Shown here one piece after another: positions 25,197 to 33,523 of a DNA stretch of 60,089 nucleotides; position 1 is the first letter of the stretch; each line of letters opens with the position of its first letter. The translations under genes and the position numbers were made by a program. The stretch covers positions 1 to 60,089 of the forward strand of contig CAKOSO010000004.1 in the NCBI GenBank assembly GCA_934102355.1, given 5' to 3'. The DNA is from an uncultured Bacilli bacterium (GTDB lineage: Bacteria > Bacillota_I > Bacilli_A > RF39 > UBA660). Under the pieces are notes generated by a model, which saw nothing but the letters and a program-made list of their open reading frames with translations, made no database searches and was not told the DNA's origin.

Positions 25197-26759
25197 ATGG
25201 AGTGTAAAAATTTTATAAAAACAGTTAACTTAGAGGAATTAGATCAATATGATCTAAAAAAGATTTTTAAGGCTTATAAAAATGGAATGATTGATGGTAG
25301 AAATATAATTATAGAGCATAATATTGATCGATTAATTAATACTATTGAAAATAATTTTAAGGATTATAAGGATCGAGATGAATTAATTGAGGTTGGATTA
25401 ATTGAACTTGTTAAATATGTTGACTCATTTGATAGTGACGATTATATGCTTTTTAAGAAAAAATTTCACACACATATTACAGGAAAAGTTTCTTCATTTA
25501 TAGAAAAGAACAAAAAACTTGAACATTCGGATGAAATTATTGGTGTTGTAGATTCTGATTGTATAGAGGATTTTATTGAAAAGGATAGTATTGAGAATGT
25601 TAGGGATTTATTAGAAAAACTTGATCCAAGAAAAAAAGATGTTATTAAAATGCGTTTTGGTTTTTATGGTAAGAAATATTCTTTAAAAGAAATTGCTACA
25701 AAGTATGGTGTTTCTGCAAAATGTATTTATGGACTTATTAATTCAACATTATTTGAGCTCAAACGTTCCTTAAAGAAGGATGATAAACAAAATAAATTTG
25801 TTAATGCCGAGCATTTAATGAATGGTCTTTCTGATTTAAAGAAGAGTGTTATTCGTATGTATTTTGGAATAGGTATGGATAGACAATATTCTATGAAAGA
25901 AATTGCAAAAAAGTTTGGAATCACTAATCAATATGTTTCTTTAATTGTTAAGGAATTTAATAAAAAATCAACTGGTGAAGTTAATGATAAGATTTCAACT
26001 AGAACTAGTTTTATAATTAAAGATATGTATAAGAATGATCCAGACAGATGTCAAAAGATATTAAATATGCTTTCTTTAAAAAAACAAAATGTAATAAATT
26101 CATATTTTGGATTTAATGGATGGCCTATTCTTAATAAAAAACAGGTTTGCAAGGATTTTAACATTTCATTAGCAATATTTTATTCAATATTAAAAGATTA
26201 TAGATTATTACTTGAAAATACTAATTATGAAGATACAATTTTTTATAAAATAGAAACTAATAAGGATTCTGTTGATAAGGTTTTACGAACTATGTCAGAA
26301 AATGGTAAGTGTGTTGTTTCTTTAAATTATGGTATCAACGTTAACAGACTAGATAAAAAAGATATAGCTAAAGAACTTGGTGTAGATGATAAATATATTT
26401 CTAGTGTGTTAATAAAGTTTGAGATAAGATTAAACAATGAAATTGAAAATAAAAGTAGTTTAAATTCAAAAAGAAAACTACTTGATAAAAGTATGTATTA
26501 TCATTTTATGAAACTACTAGATATAGAAGAGTTCCAAAGTCTTTTATACAAATTACCTCTTGATGACGCTATTGCTTTAAGAATTAAATTTGGTAATCCA
26601 ACTGCTAAATCTTCAAATATTAAATTATTCTTAAATATGCTTTGTGATTCTGGAGTGACATTTGATGCTTCAAAATATGATGAAGATGTTAGGATATTAA
26701 CTGATCTTATTGTTTCTTCTAGAAATGAACAATTAAAAAAATCATTAAAAATTAATTAA
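25197..26759 (+). CDS. Sigma-70-like protein with four to five tandem region-4 domains
   Basis: A 520-residue protein. Residues ~20-110 resemble a weak sigma region 2 (NIIIEHNIDRLINTI, DELIEVGLIELVKYVDSFD), but the core-binding and -10-melting aromatic residues are poorly kept. At least four region-4-type helix-turn-helix units follow at ~138-193, 207-258, 287-340 and 361-413. Each has a leader (LDPRKKDVIKMRFGF-like) and a recognition half (SLKEIATKYGVSAKCIYGLI-like). A decayed fifth sits at ~448-485. Ordinary sigma factors carry one. It could be a sigma-like regulator or multi-site DNA-binding protein. Start 25197 follows AGGGGTG; the longer frame from 25122 lies inside the promoter. Monocistronic, no neighbour explains it. 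Confidence 0.8.
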   Translation: MECKNFIKTVNLEELDQYDLKKIFKAYKNGMIDGRNIIIEHNIDRLINTIENNFKDYKDRDELIEVGLIELVKYVDSFDSDDYMLFKKKFHTHITGKVSSFIEKNKKLEHSDEIIGVVDSDCIEDFIEKDSIENVRDLLEKLDPRKKDVIKMRFGFYGKKYSLKEIATKYGVSAKCIYGLINSTLFELKRSLKKDDKQNKFVNAEHLMNGLSDLKKSVIRMYFGIGMDRQYSMKEIAKKFGITNQYVSLIVKEFNKKSTGEVNDKISTRTSFIIKDMYKNDPDRCQKILNMLSLKKQNVINSYFGFNGWPILNKKQVCKDFNISLAIFYSILKDYRLLLENTNYEDTIFYKIETNKDSVDKVLRTMSENGKCVVSLNYGINVNRLDKKDIAKELGVDDKYISSVLIKFEIRLNNEIENKSSLNSKRKLLDKSMYYHFMKLLDIEEFQSLLYKLPLDDAIALRIKFGNPTAKSSNIKLFLNMLCDSGVTFDASKYDEDVRILTDLIVSSRNEQLKKSLKIN

Positions 26760-26796
26760 TGATTTTTTTGCTTTCTATCTTTGTTTTGTATTATTA

Positions 26797-27117
26797 TTAA
26801 TTAGCATTTAAATCTGTATATTCTTGATTTAAAGTTTGAAATTTAGTTGTTATTTTATCAAGTGGTGCTTGTTCCATTGCATACCAACCTTTTCTAAACA
26901 TTAATTCAAATACTTCTCTTTGCATTCTACTATATTCGTTAAACATATTTAAGTATTCATTATATAATGCTTCATTGCTTGCTTCTGTTAGTGCTATAGC
27001 ATAATTTTTTGTCATTTCTTTTAAGCTACTTAGTAAACAATTTAAATAATCTTTATCATTTAATGTTTTTCCTGTTGGTACCTCTACTTTTGGATTTGAA
27101 ATTTGGTTATTATTCAT
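26797..27117 (-). CDS. CotF-type spore coat protein
   Basis: A 106-residue ferritin-like helical protein of the coat F family. It shows LNDKDYLNCLLSSLKEMTKNYAIALTEASN, then a second long helix pair with MFNEYSRMQREVFELMFRKGWYAMEQA, the typical CotF end. It is a structural spore coat component. Its start overlaps the end of the 27110 gene by 8 nt, so the two are one operon. Confidence 0.82.
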   Translation of the reverse strand: MNNNQISNPKVEVPTGKTLNDKDYLNCLLSSLKEMTKNYAIALTEASNEALYNEYLNMFNEYSRMQREVFELMFRKGWYAMEQAPLDKITTKFQTLNQEYTDLNAN

Positions 27118-27337
27118 TGCTTCCTCCCCTGTTTAAAATATTTAATATTTCATTCATATTACTTTTAAATAACTCTTGTGCTGATGTTAATGTATTTTTT
27201 ATTTCATCATCTGTTACTGATTCTTTTGCATTATAACTTGATTTGTATGCTCCATAGTTCCAATTAAACATATCACATAAATAATCTAAGTCTTTACCAC
27301 TTATAATATTAGGTACTTCTTCATAATTTAAATTCAT
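27110..27337 (-). CDS. Small helical coat-associated protein, first gene of the cotF pair
   Basis: A 75-residue all-helical protein (SGKDLDYLCDMFNWNYGAYKSSYNA...). Small partners of this type precede CotF-like genes in spore-forming Firmicutes, and the helical pattern resembles half of a CotF four-helix bundle. The start at 27337 follows GGAGGAG; an ATG at 27352 is part of that ribosome-binding site. Function is inferred from the neighbour only. Confidence 0.6.
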   Translation of the reverse strand: MNLNYEEVPNIISGKDLDYLCDMFNWNYGAYKSSYNAKESVTDDEIKNTLTSAQELFKSNMNEILNILNRGGSNE

Positions 27338-27431
27338 TATTATCTCCTCCATATATATGATGGATTTTTTTATTTTTTTTATTCATTATTATGATATAAT
27401 GATGCTATATAGTAAAGATAGGATGATATTT

Positions 27432-30038
27432 GTGACGTATTATAATATGGAAATTGATGAAGTTATAGAAAAACTTCAATCAAATAGTGACGGACTTAGT
27501 AAAAAGGATGTTGATTGCAGACTCAAAAAATATGGTAAGAATGTAATTAAAGAAGCAAAAAAGGAATCGATGTTTAAAAAATTTTTAAATCAATTTAAAG
27601 ATTTAATGATATTAATTCTTTGTGTTGCTGCTATTATATCTTTTATTATTTCTTTTGTTAATAAAGAGTCTTATATTGACAGCATTTCAATTATTACTAT
27701 TGTTATATTAAATGCTATATTAGGTTTTATTCAGGAACTAAAAGCTGATAAGGCTTTAGATTCTTTAAAAAAGATGCAAACAACTAAAGCAAAAGTAAAA
27801 AGAAATGGTAATATAATGGTTGTTGATTCTTGTGATGTAGTTGTTGGTGACATACTAGTATTAGAAGCTGGTGATACGGTTTGTGCAGATGCAAGAGTAA
27901 TATATGAAGCATCACTAAAATGTGATGAGTCTTCATTAACTGGTGAATCTATGGCAGTTTTAAAAAATTCTAAAAAACTTGATGGAGATGTTTCTCTTGC
28001 TATGAGAAAAAACATGATTTATTCTGGTACAAGTGTTGTATATGGAAAGTGTTTAGCAATTGTTACTGCTACTGGTATGAATACAGAATTTGGTTTAATT
28101 GCTAAGAGTTTAAATGAAGAGGAAAAGGAAATAACTCCTCTTGAAAAAAAGATAAATGAAATAAGTAAGGTTTTATCATTTGCTATAATGTGTATTATTG
28201 CTGTTATGTTTGTTATTGGACTTGTAAAGGGTCTAAAAATAACAGAAGTAATTATGCTTTCTATTTCACTTGCAGTTGCTGCTATCCCAGAAGGATTACC
28301 TGCTGTTATAACTATAACTTTATCATTAGGTGTTGCAAACATGGCAAAAAACAAAGCCATTATACGAAAAATGTCATCCGTTGAAACACTTGGTTGTACT
28401 GAAGTTATTTGTTCTGATAAAACTGGTACCATTACTCAAAATAAAATGACTGTTAGAAAAGTATATTTCAATGATAAAGTATGGGATGTTGATAAGGATA
28501 AAATAGACCATAATTTAATAGAAATAATGGCACTTAATAATGATGTTTCTAAAAATGGTAATGAATATATTGGAGATCCGACTGAAATAGCTCTTTATCA
28601 TGTTTGTGAAAATCATTTAGTGGATATCGATGATATAAGAAATAAATTTATTAGAGTTCATGAAGTCCCTTTCGATTCCGAAAGAAAAATGATGTCAACA
28701 GTTAATAAGTATGAAAGTTGTTGTAAGATTCTTACAAAAGGAAGCTTTGACTCTATAATTAAATGTTGCTCTAGGATATATGAAGATGGGGACATTATTG
28801 ATTTAGATTTAAAAAAGAAAAAACAATTAAAAAAAATAGAAGCTAAATTATCGGGGGATGCATATAGAATCTTAGCATTTGCATTTAAAGAATTACCATT
28901 TTCTTATAATTCTGATGGTGATCTAGAAAATGATCTTATTTTTATTGGAATGACTTGTATGATCGATCCTCCTAGAACTGATGTAAAAGAAGCAATTGAA
29001 TGTTGTAAAAAATCTAATATTAAACCAATTATGATAACTGGAGATTCTCTTGATACTGCTGTTGCAATAAGTAAAGAAATAGGAGTACTTACCTCTCGTA
29101 ATCAAGCTATAACAGGTACCGATCTTGATAAACTTTCTAAAAGCGAATTAAAAAAGAAAGTAAAAGATTATTCTGTTTATGCAAGAGTTAGCCCTATGAA
29201 TAAACTTGATATAGTTAGTGCCTGGCAAGATAATCATGTTATTGTTGCAATGACTGGTGATGGTGTAAACGATGCCCCTGCTCTTAAAAAAGCTGACATC
29301 GGAGTTGGTATGGGTATAACTGGTACAGAAGTTTCTAAAAATGTGTCTGATGTTATTTTAACTGATGATAGTTTTTCTACAATAGTTACTGCAGTTAAAG
29401 AAGGAAGAAGAATCTATGATAATATAAGAAATGTATTAGTTTATTTGCTTACTGGTAACATTGCAGAAATTATCATTGTATTTATTGGAATGCTTTTTGG
29501 ATTTGAAATTTTTTTACCTATCCAGTTGCTTTACATAAACTTAGTAACGGATTCTATTCCTGCTATAGCACTTGCTTTTGAAGATAGTGCAGATGATATA
29601 ATGAGTAGAAAAATTAGGAAGAAAGATAGTTCATTCTTTACTCAATTCTTAGCTGCCAGAATAATCCTATCTTCTACTTTAAAATCTTTAATAGTGTTAT
29701 TTATTTATTTTACTAGTATAAAGATTTATAGTGTTGATGTTGCATCAACTATGGCATTTCTTTCATTAATACTATTTGAAATGATATTTGCAATCTCATG
29801 TAGAGATTTAAAAAATAGTGTTTTGAGAAAAGGTTTATTTAAAAATAAACATATGAATAAAAGCATGATTGGTTTAATAATTATGCAATTATTGATATTT
29901 TTAACACCAATTAAACATATATTTAATATTGCAGATTTATCTATTATACAAATTGCTTATTGTATAATATTAGTATTATTAGTATTCTTCATTGATGAAG
30001 TAACTAAAGAAATAATAGCTAAGCACTTTAAAGATTAA
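27432..30038 (+). CDS. Calcium-type P-type cation-transporting ATPase
   Basis: An 868-residue P2-type ATPase. The N-terminal cation-ATPase domain (MEIDEVIEKL...GLSKKDV) leads into ten membrane segments. The actuator motif is SLTGES, and the ion-site helix holds PEGLPAVITI as in SERCA/PMCA pumps. The phosphorylated Asp is in DKTGTITQNKM, with DPPR and TGDGVNDAPAL in the nucleotide and hinge regions. It most likely exports Ca2+. Start is taken as GTG at 27432 with AGGAT upstream; ATGs at 27357 and 27423 lack a spaced ribosome-binding site, and a TATAAT lies at about 27394. It ends at a terminator facing the ATP-grasp gene. Confidence 0.93.
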   Translation: MTYYNMEIDEVIEKLQSNSDGLSKKDVDCRLKKYGKNVIKEAKKESMFKKFLNQFKDLMILILCVAAIISFIISFVNKESYIDSISIITIVILNAILGFIQELKADKALDSLKKMQTTKAKVKRNGNIMVVDSCDVVVGDILVLEAGDTVCADARVIYEASLKCDESSLTGESMAVLKNSKKLDGDVSLAMRKNMIYSGTSVVYGKCLAIVTATGMNTEFGLIAKSLNEEEKEITPLEKKINEISKVLSFAIMCIIAVMFVIGLVKGLKITEVIMLSISLAVAAIPEGLPAVITITLSLGVANMAKNKAIIRKMSSVETLGCTEVICSDKTGTITQNKMTVRKVYFNDKVWDVDKDKIDHNLIEIMALNNDVSKNGNEYIGDPTEIALYHVCENHLVDIDDIRNKFIRVHEVPFDSERKMMSTVNKYESCCKILTKGSFDSIIKCCSRIYEDGDIIDLDLKKKKQLKKIEAKLSGDAYRILAFAFKELPFSYNSDGDLENDLIFIGMTCMIDPPRTDVKEAIECCKKSNIKPIMITGDSLDTAVAISKEIGVLTSRNQAITGTDLDKLSKSELKKKVKDYSVYARVSPMNKLDIVSAWQDNHVIVAMTGDGVNDAPALKKADIGVGMGITGTEVSKNVSDVILTDDSFSTIVTAVKEGRRIYDNIRNVLVYLLTGNIAEIIIVFIGMLFGFEIFLPIQLLYINLVTDSIPAIALAFEDSADDIMSRKIRKKDSSFFTQFLAARIILSSTLKSLIVLFIYFTSIKIYSVDVASTMAFLSLILFEMIFAISCRDLKNSVLRKGLFKNKHMNKSMIGLIIMQLLIFLTPIKHIFNIADLSIIQIAYCIILVLLVFFIDEVTKEIIAKHFKD

Positions 30039-30053
30039 AGTGACTTAGCTATT
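30014..30053. terminator. Bidirectional terminator between the P-ATPase and ATP-grasp genes
   Basis: A long stem AATAGCTAAG...CTTAGCTATT continued by CACTTTA/TAAAGTG with one bulged A; overlaps both stop codons. Confidence 0.7.
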
Positions 30054-30757
30054 TCTTTTATTTTATAAATAAATTTTTTCCTTGATAAGTCTGATAAATA
30101 AAATGATGATGCAGGATTAACATCTATTATATAATAATTATCTGATGATTCAATAACATCTATTGAAAATATATTTAAACCTAGTGCATGTGAAATTTTT
30201 GAACATATCTTTTTTATCTTATTACTTATTTTCTTACTGTTATTTTTTCCTGTAACGTATCCATCAACATAATATACTTTGTATTCATTTAAAGTATTAT
30301 TAATTTTTAATAAAGATGTTTCAAAGTAAAAGTTTTTGATATTAAATTTTGAAAAGAATCTTTCTAGTGTTACTTGATTATATACTTGGAATGTAATTCC
30401 TACATGAATGTTTTCTTTACAAAATATAGGAAAGTCATTATTTTTAATACTTTCATATTTAATAAGTTTTGGAATATTTAAGTTATTTTTATCTAATACT
30501 TTTTGAACATCTAACTTTTTATAGTTTTTTAAGTAATAATTTTCATTATAAATATAACAGTTTTTTAAATTGGTAAGTGCTTGTTGAATTAGTTTTGTAT
30601 TACATAAGAAATATATAATTGCATTTTCTATTATTTCTTTTTCTTTTATGAATTTTTCTATTTCAATGATTTGACAATTCTTTAACTTGCTTTTTATTAG
30701 ATTTGCACCTTCTATAGCATTTTCATATTTTGATATAAAAATAACTACACTAATCAT
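30035..30757 (-). CDS. ATP-grasp protein, last gene of the radical SAM operon
   Basis: A 240-residue protein. The C-terminal half shows an ATP-grasp end, LNIFSIDVIESSDNYYIIDVNPASSFY (residues ~196-222), with the acidic and Asn ligands for Mg-ATP. The N-terminal 100 residues look like the preceding pre-ATP-grasp alpha/beta domain. It is shorter than RimK-type enzymes (~290). ATP-grasp ligases join a carboxylate to an amine or thiol, often on peptides. Overlaps the NUDIX gene by 8 nt. Substrate unknown. Confidence 0.75.
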   Translation of the reverse strand: MISVVIFISKYENAIEGANLIKSKLKNCQIIEIEKFIKEKEIIENAIIYFLCNTKLIQQALTNLKNCYIYNENYYLKNYKKLDVQKVLDKNNLNIPKLIKYESIKNNDFPIFCKENIHVGITFQVYNQVTLERFFSKFNIKNFYFETSLLKINNTLNEYKVYYVDGYVTGKNNSKKISNKIKKICSKISHALGLNIFSIDVIESSDNYYIIDVNPASSFYLSDLSRKKFIYKIKEIAKSL

Positions 30758-31169
30758 TATTTAATTCCTTTTCGACCTCTTTTTTTATATTAACCCAAAA
30801 ATCTTTTAAATTTTTGTATGATAATGTTTTTTCAACTTCATTTATATCTACCCATTTTAATAATTCTTTATCTTCTTCTTTTACTTCTCTTTTTGTTTTT
30901 CCATTTTCAAGTGCTAGAAAAAAATATACATCTGTTTCATCATTTTGTGAGTCTGTGTAATGTAAGATCCCAACTGGTGTTTCATTTAGTATGATACATG
31001 TTCTTCCTGTTTCTTCTTCTGTTTCTCTTATTGCACATTCAGTTAATGTTTCACCTTCTTCTAAATGTCCTTTTGGAAATGAGTAATCATCTTTTCTTTT
31101 TCTATATACTAATCCTATTTCTTTTGTTTTTTTATTAATTAAAATACAACCAGATTTTTTTACTTTCAT
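30750..31169 (-). CDS. NUDIX hydrolase, third gene of the radical SAM operon
   Basis: A 139-residue NUDIX protein, with Nudix box GHLEEGETLTECAIRETEEETG (residues ~35-56). The preceding YSFPKG and following ILHYTDSQNDETDVYFFLA fit the MutT/diadenosine-polyphosphatase-like subgroup. It starts within the last codons of the kinase-like gene (4-nt overlap) and is overlapped by the ATP-grasp gene. It may hydrolyse a nucleotide made or consumed by the neighbouring enzymes. Confidence 0.9.
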   Translation of the reverse strand: MKVKKSGCILINKKTKEIGLVYRKRKDDYSFPKGHLEEGETLTECAIRETEEETGRTCIILNETPVGILHYTDSQNDETDVYFFLALENGKTKREVKEEDKELLKWVDINEVEKTLSYKNLKDFWVNIKKEVEKELNND

Positions 31170-31705
31170 AAATTTCTTTTCCTTTCTAATCCTTTTTCTT
31201 TTGTTTTTTTGTAGTTTATGTATTTCAAAAATTCTAAAAAACTTCTTTCATTTTCTTCTAATGATGCTGCACCATTAAATGCCCATGAAGATTCTGTTAG
31301 TAAACATTTATCGTTAGAATGCCAGAAAGATATTCTTTTTATATCTTTTTCTTCGTCTTTTTCATCTCTTCTTTCTTTTCTTATGTCTTCTGGTGCTATT
31401 AAAATTGCTAGGTAAATGTCTTTTATGTATTCTTTTGCTATCATCCATTCATCATAGCTATGAATAGCATCTAAAATTATATTTATATCAGTTGGTATAT
31501 GCGATAATACTTCTATGGTTGTTTTTTCTTTGTCGTTGTTAAAACTTTTAACATACCAATCATGCCAATTTTCTATTTCTTTTTCTTTGCACATTCTTTT
31601 TATTATGTCGTTTTTGTATAAAACATCAAATCCATATTTTGGGGGAATATTTCTAGCAAAATAGCTTTTACCTGAGCCATGAAGACCTGTTAGTGCTATT
31701 ATCAT
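31166..31705 (-). CDS. P-loop nucleotide/nucleoside-kinase-like protein
   Basis: A 179-residue P-loop protein beginning MIIALTGLHGSGKS, a Walker A at residues ~7-14. A kinase-like core follows (IILDAIHSYDEW as a Walker B-like strand, then a lid with RKERRDEKDEEKDIKR). It resembles AAA-type or adenylate-kinase-like small-molecule kinases such as those acting on dephospho-CoA or nucleosides. The substrate is not evident. It overlaps the radical SAM gene by 4 nt (ATGA) and the NUDIX gene by 4 nt, so the four genes are co-translated. Confidence 0.8.
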   Translation of the reverse strand: MIIALTGLHGSGKSYFARNIPPKYGFDVLYKNDIIKRMCKEKEIENWHDWYVKSFNNDKEKTTIEVLSHIPTDINIILDAIHSYDEWMIAKEYIKDIYLAILIAPEDIRKERRDEKDEEKDIKRISFWHSNDKCLLTESSWAFNGAASLEENERSFLEFLKYINYKKTKEKGLERKRNL

Positions 31706-32865
31706 TTTTTACTCTCTAAATAGTTATAAATGTATGCCAAACAATACGTTGTTTGAATATCTTTTTGACTATTATATAAATCTAAGTTTTCTCTTAAGAA
31801 TGAAAGTTTATCATGTTTTTGTAAATCATTCCAAAATTTTCCCCAATTGTCAATGGTTTTTACGTTGTTTATTTTCGAAAACCCTTGTGCTGCTAGAAAT
31901 CCACAAAGATTAATGTCTCCATTTGGCATTATAGCTATTGCTCTTTGTCCAGCTTTACAACCTCTAATTGTAAATGGTAATTCAATTCTTGAATGAATGC
32001 CTTCATCATTTCTTAAGTAATGTCCATTTATATATTGTCCACGATTTATCTCATCATCTAATTTTTCTTTTACGTAATTGTAATCTTTTTTAGAAAGCAT
32101 ATTGTTTTCTAATTCTTTTGCTCTTCCGGATTCAATAAATCTTCTTATGAATAGAGTTATTTTTTCTTTATGCATTTTTTTAGCAAATTTAATTATATCT
32201 TCCATGTTAGATCTCATTATTACTGAGTTTACTCTTACGTCTATTCCTGCTTCTTTTAGATGTTTTAATCCTTTAAAAGCTTTTTCATAATTCCCTTTTC
32301 CTCTTATTAAATCATGAGTAGCTTCATTTCCATCAATACTTATCACGGCTTTTTTTAAGCCACTTTCTTTTAATTTTTGAGCAATCTTTTCATCTATTAA
32401 TGTTCCATTTGTACCAAGTGATGTACAAATTCCATTTTCAGTTGCAGCTTTTATAAGATCATATATTCCACTAAATATAAGTGGTTCTCCACCAGTAAAT
32501 CTTATTTCTTGAACTCCATATGATGCAAACTTTTTTATAAGTTCTATCCATTCTTCTTTGGATAGTTCATCATCGTTTTTCTTTCCGGAATTATTTAAGC
32601 AATGAATACACCTTAAATTACATCCTCTAGTTAATTCGATGTAGACGATATCAAAGAAACTAAAGTGGTTCCCTACTTTTCTTTCTAATGGTGTGAATTT
32701 GATTTTTAAGTTTTCTTTGAAATAACTTTCTAAGTCTTTTGGAAACTCATTATTTTCTAGAATATCTTTTAACTCTTCTTTGGTTATATATACCCTTTTT
32801 CCTGTTTCTACTTTACATAATGTTCCTCCGAATACTTCCTCTCTAATGTTAATATCATAATTCAT
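31702..32865 (-). CDS. Radical SAM enzyme with partial SPASM-like C-terminus
   Basis: A 387-residue radical SAM protein. An N-terminal ~70-residue segment may be a recognition domain. The 4Fe-4S motif CNLRCIHC is at residues 82-89, followed by FTGGEP and VISIDGNEATHDLIRG. The C-terminal region has GCKAG...GDINLCGFL and a lone late Cys (TYCLAY), i.e. only part of the Cys set of a SPASM domain. Such enzymes modify peptides or small molecules. The start at 32865 follows ATGGAGGG; the ATG at 32892 has no ribosome-binding site. First gene of a tight four-gene operon with kinase, NUDIX and ATP-grasp. No precursor peptide is certain. Confidence 0.88.
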   Translation of the reverse strand: MNYDINIREEVFGGTLCKVETGKRVYITKEELKDILENNEFPKDLESYFKENLKIKFTPLERKVGNHFSFFDIVYIELTRGCNLRCIHCLNNSGKKNDDELSKEEWIELIKKFASYGVQEIRFTGGEPLIFSGIYDLIKAATENGICTSLGTNGTLIDEKIAQKLKESGLKKAVISIDGNEATHDLIRGKGNYEKAFKGLKHLKEAGIDVRVNSVIMRSNMEDIIKFAKKMHKEKITLFIRRFIESGRAKELENNMLSKKDYNYVKEKLDDEINRGQYINGHYLRNDEGIHSRIELPFTIRGCKAGQRAIAIMPNGDINLCGFLAAQGFSKINNVKTIDNWGKFWNDLQKHDKLSFLRENLDLYNSQKDIQTTYCLAYIYNYLESKK

Positions 32866-32999
32866 AAAATCCCTCCATTTCTTGTTATGCAACTGTTATT
32901 TTTAAACTTTTTTATATTTTTGGTATTTTTTAGAATATTGTTAATATACTTTTACTACCCACTAATAAATACAAAATAGTTTATGTAGTTGTTACTTAA

Positions 33000-33041
33000 A
33001 AAAAATCAATCACATACGTTAAAATATATGATTGATTTTTT
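33000..33041 (-). terminator. Terminator or attenuator upstream of the radical SAM operon
   Basis: A 13-bp perfect stem (33000-33012 with 33029-33041), followed on the minus strand by eight T. It stands about 135 nt upstream of the radical SAM start and directly after a 19-codon ORF. The rest of 32893-33247 shows no longer gene. Confidence 0.65.
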
Positions 33042-33099
33042 ACTTAAATGTGATATTATTCCCTTCAAAATATGACTTTGTTTTTAAAATTAGGATCAT
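33040..33099 (-). CDS. Possible 19-residue leader peptide or small ORF
   Basis: ATG at 33099 follows TTTGGAAGTGG, an acceptable ribosome-binding site. The ORF encodes MILILKTKSYFEGNNITFK, and its stop codon touches the stem of the terminator at 33000-33041. This layout is that of a leader peptide before an attenuator or of a very small gene. It has no Cys or recognisable core, so evidence for it as a modified-peptide precursor is weak. Confidence 0.25.
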   Translation of the reverse strand: MILILKTKSYFEGNNITFK

Positions 33100-33247
33100 A
33101 ATACCACTTCCAAACTTACAATTATTATATTAACATTATATTTTTTAAAAAATCAATGATTTTTTAACTTTTGGTTAATTTTACCATTTTAAAATAGATG
33201 TTATTACTCTTTGTGTTATATTGTTAAATACACGTCGGAGGAATTTT

Positions 33248-33504
33248 ATGAAAATAGTAGACAACAATAAAGCTTATATACAATTGTTTATATAGCACAA
33301 CTAATAAGTATTTTACCTGATTTAAATATTAACTTTCCTAAGAGTATAATTGATAGATGTTTTAAACAAGGACTTATTAATATGACTTTACCAGAAGGAA
33401 TTATTTATCCAAAAATGGATGATGATACACCTGAGATGGATAGTAAAGTAAGTAAATCAACTAATTTAAAAGATTTTTTAGGAAAAGAAAAAATGATGAA
33501 CTAA
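33248..33504 (+). pseudogene. Small gene broken by a 2-bp (TA) frameshift
   Basis: A good ribosome-binding site (CGGAGGA) precedes ATG at 33248, which opens MKIVDNNKAYIQLFI and then hits TAG at 33293. In the frame shifted by two bases the reading frame is open to 33504 (AQLISILPDLNINFPKS...). Removing one TA from the TATATA at about 33289-33294 joins both parts into an intact 84-residue protein with no gap. I do not recognise the family. It may be a recent pseudogene, a sequencing error or slippage. It ends at a strong terminator. Confidence 0.7.
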
Positions 33505-33519
33505 AATTTCATCATTTTT
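33489..33519. terminator. Terminator between the broken gene and the InlB-repeat gene
   Basis: A 12-bp perfect stem (33489-33500 with 33508-33519), T-run on the plus strand and A-rich flank serving the minus strand. Confidence 0.75.
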
Positions 33520-33523
33520 ATTT

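Noticed and set aside
31702..32865. Radical SAM gene as an anaerobic sulfatase-maturing enzyme
   Set aside because: The C-terminal Cys set of that family is incomplete and no sulfatase gene is nearby.
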